A stretch of DNA of 64,000 nucleotides from Pseudoxanthomonas mexicana (GCF_010093385.1 NZ_PDWV01000016.1:1-64000), one strand, 5' to 3'. Shown: positions 27,362-36,724, counted from the stretch's first letter. Numbers and translations: made by a program. Notes: generated by a model from the letters alone, not told the origin.

Positions 27362-28180
27362 TCAGCGCTCCCCTTGACCATCGAAGTTGACTTCGCCAAA
27401 CGTCGCCGGGCGGTTGTAGTGATCGCTGCCGATCGTGTATCCCAGCAGGCGGGCCTTGATGACCAGACCCTCGCTACGGCGACTGGCTCCGGTGATCAGG
27501 AACCGACTGTCCAGGACCACGCTGCGCAGGCCGCTGTTGCGCGTCAGTACGTCCTGTGCCCGCGCGGCATCCAGTGGCCAAAAGTTGAGCTCCTCCGGAT
27601 TGTCGACCTGGAGACTGATCCGCTGTCTCTGGATCTCCGGCGATGGCTGCGCGTCGAAACTGAAAGCGCTGCCCGGCATGAACGCATCCAGGTAATACCC
27701 GCCCCGACCGGCGTCGTACTCGCCGAACTGCGCGTTGACGTTGAGTCGCAGGCGGCCAACCTCGGCGGTCCCGTCATAGACGCCTTGCAGGCGCTCCTGC
27801 TCCTCCTTCAGCAGGCTCGGACGCTTGAACTCGTCCGCATACTTCACGCGATACTGCGCTGAAGCCCACTCGTCGATCGGTGGTGTACGGCCCTCCAGCC
27901 GGTAGGCGAGCATGAGAATCTGTAGATCATCCGGATGATCCAACTGGCGATCGCCAAACCGATCCTCCGATGGCGTAGCGTCGATGACGCTACCAGCAGG
28001 TGATGCGGCCTGAGTGGTGCCCGCGGGAGAAGCTGTATCGGCGGCTTCTTGCTGCGGCATTGTTTGGCCCACATCACGCGCTGGCTGCTCGCCCTCGCAG
28101 GCGGCAAGCGTGAACGCACACAGGAGTGCCAGACATACGCTGCCGTAGCGGCGCGACTTAGAGGCGTACATCGCTGGCAT
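27362..28180 (-). CDS. Lipoprotein of unknown function
   Basis: 272 residues. The signal sequence ends in a lipobox (FTLAAC). A Pro/Ala/Thr/Ser-rich linker (about 28-70) leads to a globular domain (HPDDLQILMLAYRLEG, DEWASAQYRVKYADEFKRP, LDSRFLITGASRR). It overlaps the upstream gene by 23 bases and touches the downstream one, so the cluster is tightly coupled. Membership of a DUF4852-type family is possible but was not confirmed. Confidence 0.6.
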   Translation of the reverse strand: MPAMYASKSRRYGSVCLALLCAFTLAACEGEQPARDVGQTMPQQEAADTASPAGTTQAASPAGSVIDATPSEDRFGDRQLDHPDDLQILMLAYRLEGRTPPIDEWASAQYRVKYADEFKRPSLLKEEQERLQGVYDGTAEVGRLRLNVNAQFGEYDAGRGGYYLDAFMPGSAFSFDAQPSPEIQRQRISLQVDNPEELNFWPLDAARAQDVLTRNSGLRSVVLDSRFLITGASRRSEGLVIKARLLGYTIGSDHYNRPATFGEVNFDGQGER

Positions 28181-29108
28181 CGCCGGCCTCCTTCACTTCC
28201 GCCTCGCGCCTTGCCTGACCGATGCGCTGCAGCTCCGCCTGCATGCCCTCGATGTAGGTGTAGGTCGTGCTCTGCTGGATCATCGCGGTGTGCAACTCCA
28301 TCACCAGCCCCGGGTTGTTGCCGCTCAGGACGACCCTTGCACTGATGTTCAGCCCGCATCCGTCGGTCCAGCTGGCCCCTGTGTTTTCTCCCCCGGCGTA
28401 GACGCCATTGCGGCAGCGCCCGAACAAGGGGTTGGCTTCGGACAATGGATTGCCCGCGCGGTCGTAGACCCACTGCAGGTCGCGCGTGCCGGCTGAGTAG
28501 CCACGTGGCGAATCACTGCTCTCGCGGACCTGCGGCTGTCCGTACTTGGCGGTCAGGGCTTCCAGCGTGGCGTCCACCGAGGGCATCTGGCCGTCACGGA
28601 ATTTCTGGGTGCGCCAGACAACCATCGCGGTCTCCTTACCTGGCACACCCGGCGTGGCGACCCGCACGATTTCGTCGGTGTGCTCCCACTTGAACTTGCC
28701 GCGGCACTCCTGCCACTCGCTGGCGAAATTGCAGGGCCGGTAGCTGCCCTTCTCGACCGTGAAGAATTGCGTGCCCAACGCGACGCCGTTCGTGTCAAGG
28801 CGATCGAGCCACCGATTCTCTTCCGTGACGACGGCTTCCTCACCTAGGCTGCAGCGTGTCGTCGCCATGGCTTCCGGCCGTGTCATGCCCAGACGCAACC
28901 CGATGATGTCCGGGCCGCTGAGCTCCTTGCGGACCTTGGCGGGACACCGCAGCGGCGCAGGGCCGTCCGGACCTGCCATGGCGGCCTCTTCCAACTCGTC
29001 CAAGGGGACGCCGCCCTCCTCCTCGCCCTCTGCCAGCTCGTTGCCACCGCAGGCAGACAGCACCAAGGCTGACAGCACGAGCAGGGTTCGATGAGTCTTC
29101 ATTCGCAT
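28158..29108 (-). CDS. Cysteine-containing lipoprotein of unknown function
   Basis: 316 residues. The lipobox ALVLSAC is followed by an acidic segment (ELAEGEEEGGVPLDELEE) and a domain with about six cysteines (RCPAKV, TTRCSLG, RPCNFASEWQECRG, GRCRNGV, DGCGL), which suggests disulphides in the periplasm. The phrase IIGLRLGMTRPEAMA is reminiscent of small periplasmic domains that begin with a GL.LGM motif. It is the first gene of the minus-strand cluster and is divergent from the kinase fusion gene. Confidence 0.6.
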   Translation of the reverse strand: MRMKTHRTLLVLSALVLSACGGNELAEGEEEGGVPLDELEEAAMAGPDGPAPLRCPAKVRKELSGPDIIGLRLGMTRPEAMATTRCSLGEEAVVTEENRWLDRLDTNGVALGTQFFTVEKGSYRPCNFASEWQECRGKFKWEHTDEIVRVATPGVPGKETAMVVWRTQKFRDGQMPSVDATLEALTAKYGQPQVRESSDSPRGYSAGTRDLQWVYDRAGNPLSEANPLFGRCRNGVYAGGENTGASWTDGCGLNISARVVLSGNNPGLVMELHTAMIQQSTTYTYIEGMQAELQRIGQARREAEVKEAGDASDVRL

Positions 29109-29629
29109 CGTTACTTTCTCCAGGTTGATTGGGCGTGGCCGACCTCATCGGCGCGCATCGGACCGCTCAGTCCAGCAACATGATCTGCACGCGACGGTTG
29201 ACATCTGCCGCGGTGCGTCCGGACGCTTCAGTCCTTCTGAAGCGACCTGTCGGTATCCGGGGGTTGCGCTGATCGGCATGAGAGTGGAACCGCGCCTTGA
29301 CCTGGGTGGCCACGAGCCCGGTGATGCTCCTCTTCAGGCCCATCAGACCCAGCACGCCCTTGTGGGCCGCCACCCTGATCGTCGGTAAGGGCACCGCCGT
29401 ACCCAGTCCGGCCCACCCGCGAGGTCCCCAATCCACCTGTCCGCTGTTCCTCATCCGCTTGCCCGTCCCCGTGGTCCGGCGGCTGTCACGGCGCCGCACC
29501 GGTATGGAGAGAGCGTCACGGCACGGGCGGTCCCGCGTCCTCACGGAGGTTTCAAGAAACCTTCAAGCCCGCCGGGACGGGCTTTTCGCCTGCCCAATCG
29601 GGCCTATAACCGGCGTTATCATCGATCGC
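29109..29629. other. Divergent intergenic region with two hairpins
   Basis: 521 bases between the lipoprotein cluster (minus) and the kinase fusion (plus). GGTTTC-AA-GAAACC (29,548-29,561) is a perfect inverted repeat. AAGCCCG-N6-CGGGCTT (29,565-29,584) followed by TT resembles an intrinsic terminator 45 bases before the kinase ATG. A minus-strand frame at 29,167-29,544 ends in GRTAADVNRRVQIMLLD, which recalls the end of OmpA-like domains, but the rest is unconvincing; at most it is a remnant. Confidence 0.4.
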
Positions 29630-32365
29630 ATGCCACCTACCCCGCCTCCCGACGCCCGCCTCTCCCGCTGGCGCTTCGGCACCGTAGAGTTCGACGAAGC
29701 CCGCCACGAGCTGCGTGTAGCCGGCCTGGCTGTCGACATCGAGCACAAGCCACTGCAGGTGCTCTCTGTGCTGCTGCGCCACGTGGGCGAGGTGGTGACC
29801 AAGGAGGAGCTTTTCGACCAGGTCTGGACCGGTCGGATCACCGTGGACCACGTGCTGGCTACGGCCGTGGGCAAGTTGCGCAAGGCACTGGATGCCGCTG
29901 GCGAGGATCGGATCGCCACAGTCCCGCGCGTCGGTTACCGGTTGGAAGGTCCTGTCGAGCGCGTGGCCCAAGGCCAACGGATGGAGGCCGCGCTGACCTT
30001 CACCCCCGGGCAACCGGTACCTAGCCGGGAACACTTCCTGCTGGAGAGGCCCCTGGGTCGCACGCTGGGCAGCGAAGTCTGGCTGGCGTGCCAGCCACGC
30101 ACGCGGGACAGCCGCGTCTTCAAGTTCAGCGTGGGCGGCGAGCGACTTGCGGCCATCAAACGCGAAGCCACGCTGATGCGCGGGCTGCGGGACACTTTGG
30201 GTGAGCGGGACGATTTCGTCCGCGTGCTTGATTGGAATTTCGAGAACGAGCCGTTCTTTCTAGAGTGCGAGTACGGCGGGCAAGCCTTGCCCGAATGGGC
30301 CGAGGAGCACGGAGCACTGCAGGGCTGGAACCGCGAGCGCAAGCTGGCGTTCTTCCTGCGCATAGCGGCGGCGGTCGACGCCGCCCACGGCGTGGGCGTG
30401 CTGCACAAGGACATCAAGCCGGCGAACGTACTGGTTCGCTCGCGGGGTGACGACGCCTTTCAACCCTGCCTGACCGACTTCGGCAATAGCCGCCTGCTCC
30501 AACCCGAGCGCTTGGCAGAACTCGGCATCACCGGCATGGGCATGACGGTGACGACGGCCCACAGCGGTGACAGTTCCGGTACACCCCTTTACCTGGCGCC
30601 GGAACTCATCGCCGGACAACCGGCCACCGTGCGTAGCGACGTGTATGCACTCGGCGTGCTGCTGTACCAGTGGCTGGTCGGCGACCTACGGCGCCCGATG
30701 GCCCCAGGGTGGGAACGCGATATCGAGGATCCGCTCCTTGTGGAGGACATCCGCCGCGCCACCGATGGCGACCCTGCGCAGCGCATGGGCAGCGTGGCGG
30801 AATTGATCGAGCGGCTGTCGTCGTTGGAGCAACGCCAAGCGCAGGCAGAGCACAGTGCTGCAGCGGCGGCCGCCGCGCAGCAGGTGCAGCGCGCGCTGGA
30901 GCATACGCGAGCCCGTAGGCCCTGGGTGATCGCCACGATCGCCATGTTGAGCGTGGGCCTGCTGGCCAGCTCGGCACTCTGGTGGCGAAGCGAACAGCAA
31001 CGCCGCACCGCCGAGATGCAGGCCGCGCGCGCCGAAGCGGTGACACGCTTTCTGAGCGACGATCTGATCGGCGCCCTGAGCCCGGGCGGCTCCGGCTTTG
31101 AGCGCGACCCGACGGTACGGGAGATGCTGGAACAAGCGGGCAAGCCCTTGGCACAGCGATTCGATCAGGATCCTGCGGTGCGCGGCGGCATTCATGCCGC
31201 GCTGGGCGATGCCTGGCGGACGCTGGGAGATCGCGAGCGTGCCGCCAGCCATCTGCGTCAGGCCGTACAGGACTATGGCCGCGCCTTTGGGGTGGACGAC
31301 GCGCAGACGCTGATCACGCGTTACGGATTGGTGCGCACCCTGGCCTATGCCGGGACGCCCGAATCATTCGCAGAGGCTGCGCGTCAGCTGGAGGAAGCGG
31401 ACAGGCTAGCGGGTAAGCGACGGCTGGACGGAGAGAACGAGGTAGCCCTCTATGCGGCCATTGCGCGTGGACAGCTTCACTTTCAGCAACTGCAGATAGA
31501 GCCCTCGCTGGCAGCGCATCGGCGGGCCGATGTTCTACAGCGGGCGCTGCGCCCGGACGATGCCTCGATGGCGGCGTTGATCCGCTCCAATATCGCCGAC
31601 GGCTTGCTCAGATCCGACAAAGCCAACGAGGCCATTCCGTTGCTCCAGAGCCTGCTGGCCGATCCCCTGCTTCGCCCCGAGCGCATTGGCGAGTCCACGG
31701 TTGCGGGCTATCGCGTGATGCTGGCACGCGCACTGCGCAATCTGGGGCGTTACGCCGAGGCCCTGCCCATCGCCGAGGCGGCTGCGACAACGACCGAGCG
31801 CATCCTCGGCCCCGACGACTACACCACCTTGGTCCAGATGTCGCTGGTGGCGAGCATCCATGACTATGCCGGCGATTGCGCCAAGGCGCTGCCGATCGCG
31901 CGCACGGTTCGCCAGCGCATGGCCAAGCGGTATGGCGAGGAGCGCCAGGCCACGCTGATCGAAACGGGCAATCTAGGATTCAAGGAGTACGACTGCGGTG
32001 ATCGCGACGCAGGCTTGAACTACCTGCACCTGGCCGAAAGCGGGCTTCGCAAGCACTTCGGCCAGGACAACGTCGCTGCCCACAGCTTCCGATATGCCTT
32101 GGCAGGCAACCTGGCCGAACAGGGGCGATATGGCGAGGCTCTGGAGATGGTCGAAGGGTTGAGCGTGCCGGCACTGACGGCCGGGGACTCCACGCCAGGT
32201 TGGGAGCATCGCCTGCAAGCACTGCGTGGCCAGATCCTCATGCAGTCCGGACGCGAGGTAGAGGGTCGCCCCCTTCTAACTTCCGCGGTCACTTCATTGT
32301 CACAGCTAGAAGTCGCCGATGAGGAACAGCTCAAGACATGGCAGGCGTTGCTTGGATCCCCATAG
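29630..32365 (+). CDS. Winged helix - Ser/Thr kinase - transmembrane - TPR fusion
   Basis: 911 residues. Residues 8-108 form an OmpR/CadC-type winged helix (FGTVEFDEARHELRVAG, ATAVGKLRKALDAAGEDRI, VGYRLEG). A Hanks-type kinase follows: Lys165 in RVFKFS, catalytic loop HKDIKPAN (259-266), DFG at 283-285 and GTPLYLAPEL. A membrane segment lies at about 431-452. The C-terminal 450 residues are helical repeats of TPR type. The kinase residues look intact. This architecture is common in Xanthomonadaceae but poorly characterised. The divergent lipoprotein cluster is an obvious candidate target, by inference. The start ATG at 29,630 keeps the winged helix complete. Confidence 0.82.
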   Translation: MPPTPPPDARLSRWRFGTVEFDEARHELRVAGLAVDIEHKPLQVLSVLLRHVGEVVTKEELFDQVWTGRITVDHVLATAVGKLRKALDAAGEDRIATVPRVGYRLEGPVERVAQGQRMEAALTFTPGQPVPSREHFLLERPLGRTLGSEVWLACQPRTRDSRVFKFSVGGERLAAIKREATLMRGLRDTLGERDDFVRVLDWNFENEPFFLECEYGGQALPEWAEEHGALQGWNRERKLAFFLRIAAAVDAAHGVGVLHKDIKPANVLVRSRGDDAFQPCLTDFGNSRLLQPERLAELGITGMGMTVTTAHSGDSSGTPLYLAPELIAGQPATVRSDVYALGVLLYQWLVGDLRRPMAPGWERDIEDPLLVEDIRRATDGDPAQRMGSVAELIERLSSLEQRQAQAEHSAAAAAAAQQVQRALEHTRARRPWVIATIAMLSVGLLASSALWWRSEQQRRTAEMQAARAEAVTRFLSDDLIGALSPGGSGFERDPTVREMLEQAGKPLAQRFDQDPAVRGGIHAALGDAWRTLGDRERAASHLRQAVQDYGRAFGVDDAQTLITRYGLVRTLAYAGTPESFAEAARQLEEADRLAGKRRLDGENEVALYAAIARGQLHFQQLQIEPSLAAHRRADVLQRALRPDDASMAALIRSNIADGLLRSDKANEAIPLLQSLLADPLLRPERIGESTVAGYRVMLARALRNLGRYAEALPIAEAAATTTERILGPDDYTTLVQMSLVASIHDYAGDCAKALPIARTVRQRMAKRYGEERQATLIETGNLGFKEYDCGDRDAGLNYLHLAESGLRKHFGQDNVAAHSFRYALAGNLAEQGRYGEALEMVEGLSVPALTAGDSTPGWEHRLQALRGQILMQSGREVEGRPLLTSAVTSLSQLEVADEEQLKTWQALLGSP

Positions 32366-32648
32366 ATACCTAGGACCGTCCTACTCAAGAAGCGCACGGC
32401 CGCTAGCAGCTATTAGCAGGCATGGAAGTCTACACAGGGAACTCAGGGCGGTTTCAGACCTAGGTGGTGTGCAGGTAGCCAGCTTGGCTAGCTCCTCAGC
32501 GCTCGTCCCTGTGCCTTACACTCCTCTGGCCGTGCACCATGCCGCGATCCCGGAGGCTAAGCACTCGCTTCGCTCCTTTGATATCTCGCGATTCTGTGGC
32601 GTGATGCAACGGTAGACAGCATGAGTTTTCCTACTATGGAGCAAAACT

Positions 32649-33644
32649 TTGAGCGAACGTGGCAAACGGACCGCCGCAAGGCCCTTCTACCTTCCCCTAA
32701 GATCCTCGTCCCAGAAGCTGGTGACAACTGCGTACGCGCCCACGTGGCCCCGCGACACTGGAAGGTATGACAGCAGCGAACGGCTCCCCGATATCGAAGC
32801 ACTGTTTGATCGGACACTCAATCAGATCCGACACATCCATGAGGTTAGGCAACGCAACCCCAAGCCCTTCGACAGGTTATGGGAGCAGGTTGTCAAAAGG
32901 CTGAAAGAGTTCGGTAATGCCACTGCCTATGCGCACTGGAAGCAACGCGACATTATTCGAAACGCGGAAGAATTTGCCGAACTTGACGCGAAGCTAGGAG
33001 AGGCGTGGGCGAGCTTACTGGAAGCAGGAAGCGCCGACGACGCGGTACGCGAAGCTGCTGATGAGGCATTCCGCAAAGTACACAAGGATCGTGCAGAGCT
33101 GACCGCTGTGGTCAAAGGCGCCATTGATGACGCACTGGAGATCGCGATCGCCTACTGGATCGAAGCCAGGAACGCGCACAACAATGGAGATCCGCTTCGC
33201 GCACTGAACTGCCTTGTCGAGTGCCACTTCTTCCTGGGCATTACGTACTCGCCCAAGACGGACTACGAGGCCAAGAGCGAGGCCGGCGAGAAGTCTGGAA
33301 AAAAGGAAAGAGACGCGATCGCGGCTGCGGCACTGGAGGTCATGGGCAGGATCAAGATCGACAGAACGTTGCGTAGCCCTGACTTCCTACTCGGAAAAGT
33401 AGTTCAACTGATTGAGGCAGATCCAGTCCACGCCAAGGCGCTGGAGGATTTCAGTCAGTTGACCGCCAAGGGAAGGCGTGTCCAGAACTCACCTGCTGAC
33501 CGGTTCTCCAATACGTTGAATGGTTGGATCACCGACAAGGAACAGCCCTACCCCCGAATTACCGCCCTGTACCGGTATCTGTGCAGCCAGATCGAGGCAG
33601 CAGCCCATAACAAAAAAGGAACTCCACGTAAAGTCAACGGCTAG
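32649..33644 (+). CDS. Helical protein of unknown function, start uncertain
   Basis: 331 residues if read from a TTG at 32,649. From about residue 40 the sequence looks natural, mostly helical and charged (LPDIEALFDRTLNQIRHIHEV, ALEIAIAYWIEARNAHNNGDP). The first 38 residues are Arg/Ser/Pro-rich and look like out-of-frame coding. A different frame starting with ATG at 32,621 gives a natural beginning (MSFPTMEQNFERTWQTDRR...) and stops at 32,768-32,770. A frameshift near 32,765 would join the two. Function unknown. It lies between the kinase gene and the AlpA block and may be accessory DNA. Confidence 0.5.
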   Translation: MSERGKRTAARPFYLPLRSSSQKLVTTAYAPTWPRDTGRYDSSERLPDIEALFDRTLNQIRHIHEVRQRNPKPFDRLWEQVVKRLKEFGNATAYAHWKQRDIIRNAEEFAELDAKLGEAWASLLEAGSADDAVREAADEAFRKVHKDRAELTAVVKGAIDDALEIAIAYWIEARNAHNNGDPLRALNCLVECHFFLGITYSPKTDYEAKSEAGEKSGKKERDAIAAAALEVMGRIKIDRTLRSPDFLLGKVVQLIEADPVHAKALEDFSQLTAKGRRVQNSPADRFSNTLNGWITDKEQPYPRITALYRYLCSQIEAAAHNKKGTPRKVNG

Positions 33645-33727
33645 GCGCTCGATTCAGGGCTGGGCCGGCCTTGACCAGACTTCTCCGCACCGCGGCGCAC
33701 TTCGCACCGCGCCAACCGGAGAAATCC

Positions 33728-34135
33728 ATGTCTTGCCAAGTTTCGTCCACCCCCTCGCCCTCCCGCCCCATCCCTCGCCGTAGCCGCCTGGCTCAGGCTA
33801 CGGCCAACCCCCACCCCGCCCCAGCGGGGACGGCTTCGTCCCTCAGTCGAGAGATGCTGGAACGGCTAGAGACCATCTATCGCGCCGTCCAGCAGGCCCC
33901 GATCCTGGATCAGGCCATTCGTTTGCCCGAGGTGCTCACCATCGCCGGGGTCAGCAAGAGCACCTGGTACGCCCGCCTCAACCCGCGCTCGCCCTCGTAT
34001 GACCCCCGAGCACCTAGGCCGTTCAAGCTCGGCACTTCCGACCGCTCGCCCTCCGTGTGGTGGCGCTCGGCCGTGGCGGCCTACGTCCAGGCATGCGCCG
34101 ACGCATGTGCTACCTACGAAGGAGGTAATGCATGA
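33728..34135 (+). CDS. AlpA-family excisionase/regulator
   Basis: 135 residues from the ATG at 33,728 (GGAGAAATCC upstream). A Ser/Pro-rich N-terminus is followed by an AlpA/MerR-like helix-turn-helix: AIRLPEVLTIAGVSKSTWYARLNPRSPSYDPRAPRPFKLG and a WWRSAVAAYVQA end. AlpA proteins regulate integrase or excision genes on prophage-like and integrative elements. The gene overlaps the next by four bases (ATGA) and heads a three-gene operon. Confidence 0.8.
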   Translation: MSCQVSSTPSPSRPIPRRSRLAQATANPHPAPAGTASSLSREMLERLETIYRAVQQAPILDQAIRLPEVLTIAGVSKSTWYARLNPRSPSYDPRAPRPFKLGTSDRSPSVWWRSAVAAYVQACADACATYEGGNA

Positions 34136-34440
34136 GCGTCAACGACACCTCCACGAACCCGGCCGGCGGCCATCTCGCGGCCAAGGCCCTTCAGGCCAAG
34201 GAAGCCCTGCTCACCCTTCAGCCCAAGGCTCAGCACCAGAAGGCCGAGCTCTTCACCTTGCTCTACCCGACCATCGTCGAATTGTTGAACAAGCACGTCA
34301 GTCAGAAAGCGATCCTGGACATGCTTCAGACGCAGGGATTGAAGCTGCACCCCAGCCGCTTCAAGGGTCTGATGGCGGCTCACGCAATGGCTGCGAGATC
34401 TTCGCAGGACCATCGCTCGGACGAGGAGGGAACAGCATGA
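34132..34440 (+). CDS. Small helical protein between alpA and the DUF3987 gene
   Basis: 102 residues, helical, with a segment that could be a helix-turn-helix (VSQKAILDMLQTQGLKLHPSRFKGLMA). A strong AAGGAGG ribosome site precedes the ATG. It overlaps its neighbours on both sides by four bases, so all three are translated together. A DNA-binding accessory role in replication or copy control of the element is inference. Confidence 0.65.
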   Translation: MSVNDTSTNPAGGHLAAKALQAKEALLTLQPKAQHQKAELFTLLYPTIVELLNKHVSQKAILDMLQTQGLKLHPSRFKGLMAAHAMAARSSQDHRSDEEGTA

Positions 34441-35873
34441 GCATGATGTTCACCCCGCCCCCTTATCCCGTCAACGCCATGTACTCGCCCGTGCGCGACG
34501 CCATCTGGGAAGTACAGGCTCAGGTGCAGGCCCCGGATGCGATTGTGGCCGGTTCTTTCCTGACGGCCATGGCTGTGGGCTGCCAAGGAAATGCGGATGT
34601 ACTGCTCCCGACAGGGCTCGTGCGCCCGGCCAGCTTGTGGCTAGCCATGTTCGGGCAGTCTGGCGAGCGCAAAACCACGGTCGATGGCTTGGTCTGCGCC
34701 CCCATCCATGAGCATGACAAGAAGTACGCTGCTGCCAACGCTGAAGCACTGGCGCAGTACGGGGCAAAACTTCGCATCTGGCAGGCGGTCGATACCGCCT
34801 TGCGAGGCAAGCTAGCCAAGGCCGTGCAGGACGAAGCGGACCTGGAGCAGTACAACGACGAGCTGATAGCACATGCCCGTCGCGAGCCCAGCAAGCCTGT
34901 TCCTCGTCGCATCATTCATCAGAACATCACCGAGCGCCCACTTGTCGAGGCGTTGCATGGTGATGGCAAGTGCGTTGCCATCCTGAGCGACGAAGGCGAA
35001 CTGGTACTTAAGGGTGGAGCGTTGACAAAGCCATGCATCCTTAACAAGGGATGGGATGGTACCGGCACATTGCCTTTAGCGCGCGCCGATGGCCAGTTCG
35101 TTGCCACGAACCCCCGCGTCACCGTTAGCTTCATGGTCCAGGAAGAAGTCTTCGAGCAGTTCATGGACAAGCGAGGCCGCATCACCCGTGGCTCTGGCCA
35201 CCTCGCTCGCTACCTGGTTGCATGGCCAGCCTCGACGGTCGGATTCCGCCGTATGACACTTGGAGATCATGTATGGGTGCACCTGCCAGCATTCCATCGG
35301 CGGGTCAGCGAGCTGCTGGAACAGGCGGATCAGCGCGCGGCCGACGGCCAATCGCGCACGCTGTTGGAATTCAGTGCCGAAGCAAAGGAGCTCTGGGTCA
35401 ACGTGCAGAATGGCATCGAGACTCAGCTCCGACCAGGCGGCCAGTTTGCCAGCATCAAGGACTTCGCAGGCAAGTCTTTGGAAATCGCGGGCCGCCTCGC
35501 TGCGATCCTCCACCATTTCAATGGCCTGGAAGGGCTGATCAGTCAGGAGACTCTCCAGCGCGCGCTGGATGTCGTCGAGTGGCACCTGCTCGAGTTCCAG
35601 CGCTTGTTTGGCGAACGGGATGAGGTCCCCCAAATTCAGCGAGACCTGCGAAAGATCGGCATGTACCTGCATCGTCGCTACTGGTCCCAACGCCTGAGCA
35701 AAGCGGCATGGAACGAAGTGCGCAAGCACAACCCGATCAGAGACCAGGACCGCTTCGAAGCCACCATGTGGGAGCTGCACCGGGAGGGGTCTATCCAGAT
35801 CACCTATGAGGGAAAAGGAAAGCGATTTATCCTTCTCAATCCCGCCGTGTTCAGCCAAATATCTCACCTTTAA
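34437..35873 (+). CDS. DUF3987 protein (helicase/primase-like ATPase)
   Basis: 478 residues from the ATG at 34,437 with GAGGAGGG upstream. The P-loop-like FGQSGERKTTV (about 82-92) and the phrases AILSDEGELVLKGG, LNKGWDGT and RVTVSFMVQEEVFEQFM are those of DUF3987 proteins, found on prophages, plasmids and integrative elements and thought to act in replication. The C-terminal 100 residues have a winged-helix look. It closes the alpA operon and is followed by a strong terminator. Confidence 0.8.
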   Translation: MSMMFTPPPYPVNAMYSPVRDAIWEVQAQVQAPDAIVAGSFLTAMAVGCQGNADVLLPTGLVRPASLWLAMFGQSGERKTTVDGLVCAPIHEHDKKYAAANAEALAQYGAKLRIWQAVDTALRGKLAKAVQDEADLEQYNDELIAHARREPSKPVPRRIIHQNITERPLVEALHGDGKCVAILSDEGELVLKGGALTKPCILNKGWDGTGTLPLARADGQFVATNPRVTVSFMVQEEVFEQFMDKRGRITRGSGHLARYLVAWPASTVGFRRMTLGDHVWVHLPAFHRRVSELLEQADQRAADGQSRTLLEFSAEAKELWVNVQNGIETQLRPGGQFASIKDFAGKSLEIAGRLAAILHHFNGLEGLISQETLQRALDVVEWHLLEFQRLFGERDEVPQIQRDLRKIGMYLHRRYWSQRLSKAAWNEVRKHNPIRDQDRFEATMWELHREGSIQITYEGKGKRFILLNPAVFSQISHL

Positions 35874-35882
35874 CGCATAGTC

Positions 35883-35911
35883 AAAGCCGCCCCCTCGGGG
35901 GGCGGCTTTTT
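35883..35911 (+). terminator. Intrinsic terminator after the DUF3987 gene
   Basis: AAAGCCGCCCC pairs perfectly with GGGGCGGCTTT around a five-base loop and is followed by TT, giving five T in a row on the plus strand, ten bases after the stop codon. Confidence 0.85.
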
Positions 35912-36013
35912 GTTCTGCACGCCATGCACTCGCTACGAATGAAGCGGCGTGCAACTCATGCAGAGTATCCAGGCCAACCGCAACCAGTGGCCTGCCCCCA
36001 TCTTCCCGCCGCG

Positions 36014-36724
36014 CTAGCCAAGCGCCGCCCGCGCCCCGGTGTAAGCCACTCTCTGCTGAGGTGACATCTGCCTGATCCGGCCCGGCCCCAAGTGACGCTC
36101 TGGCGCACGTAGTACGCCTTGCTCCCGCAGGCTCCTGTGATCAACCCGCGCCGCGTAGCCATGCCTTGCCAAGTGAAAATTCTGGATGTCTGCCGCGAGC
36201 TTGCGCATCGCAATGAGGTCATCACGCACCTGCATCCGGGTGCGGCCACCACCCATCTTCCTGCACCCTCCCTGCTCCGGCCAGAACGGATTGAAACGGG
36301 CGAACGTCTGCTCAGGCGAACGCTCAATCCCGTCCGGCATGCGATCGGAGTACATCAAGTGCATGTGGACGTTCTGTTCGCCTTGCAGGGATGATCGCGG
36401 CGAGTGGACTGCGTACTGATAAGGCCGCGCTCCGACAAGCTGGTGGACCAGGTCCGATACCAGTGGAAGCAATGGCGGTCCTGTCAACTCGTTCGGGAGC
36501 GCGATGACAAGCTCACGGTACGTCGCGCCGTTGGCGCGCTCATGCTCGTCGGCCGCCCGCCAGAACTTTTCCGGATCTGCGCCCGCCCATGGAGGCAGGT
36601 TGCCATACCCGGACAGAACCAAATCCGCTCTGGCACCATGATGGCCCCGACGCGCCACGTACCTTGAGTGCCCGAGAGCATCTCCCTTTCCGCCACTCTT
36701 GATTTGAAAGCTGAAACTTGCCAT
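36014..36724 (-). CDS. MobA/MobL-family relaxase domain, short form
   Basis: A 236-residue MOBQ-type relaxase domain. FSFQIKSGGKGDALGHSRYVAR at the N-terminus, YRELVIALPNELT and the metal-binding NVHMHLMYSDR are family signatures. Full-length MobA/MobL proteins are usually much longer, with a helicase or primase C-terminus; here the protein ends after the nicking domain. It may act on a mobilisable element in trans, or be a decayed relaxase. It converges on the DUF3987 gene across the terminator. Confidence 0.8.
   Translation of the reverse strand: MASFSFQIKSGGKGDALGHSRYVARRGHHGARADLVLSGYGNLPPWAGADPEKFWRAADEHERANGATYRELVIALPNELTGPPLLPLVSDLVHQLVGARPYQYAVHSPRSSLQGEQNVHMHLMYSDRMPDGIERSPEQTFARFNPFWPEQGGCRKMGGGRTRMQVRDDLIAMRKLAADIQNFHLARHGYAARVDHRSLREQGVLRAPERHLGPGRIRQMSPQQRVAYTGARAALG

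Noticed and set aside
29167-29544. Minus-strand frame of 125 codons ending like an OmpA C-terminus
   Set aside because: Only the last 15-20 residues look familiar; the rest is Arg-rich and unnatural, and there is no ribosome site.
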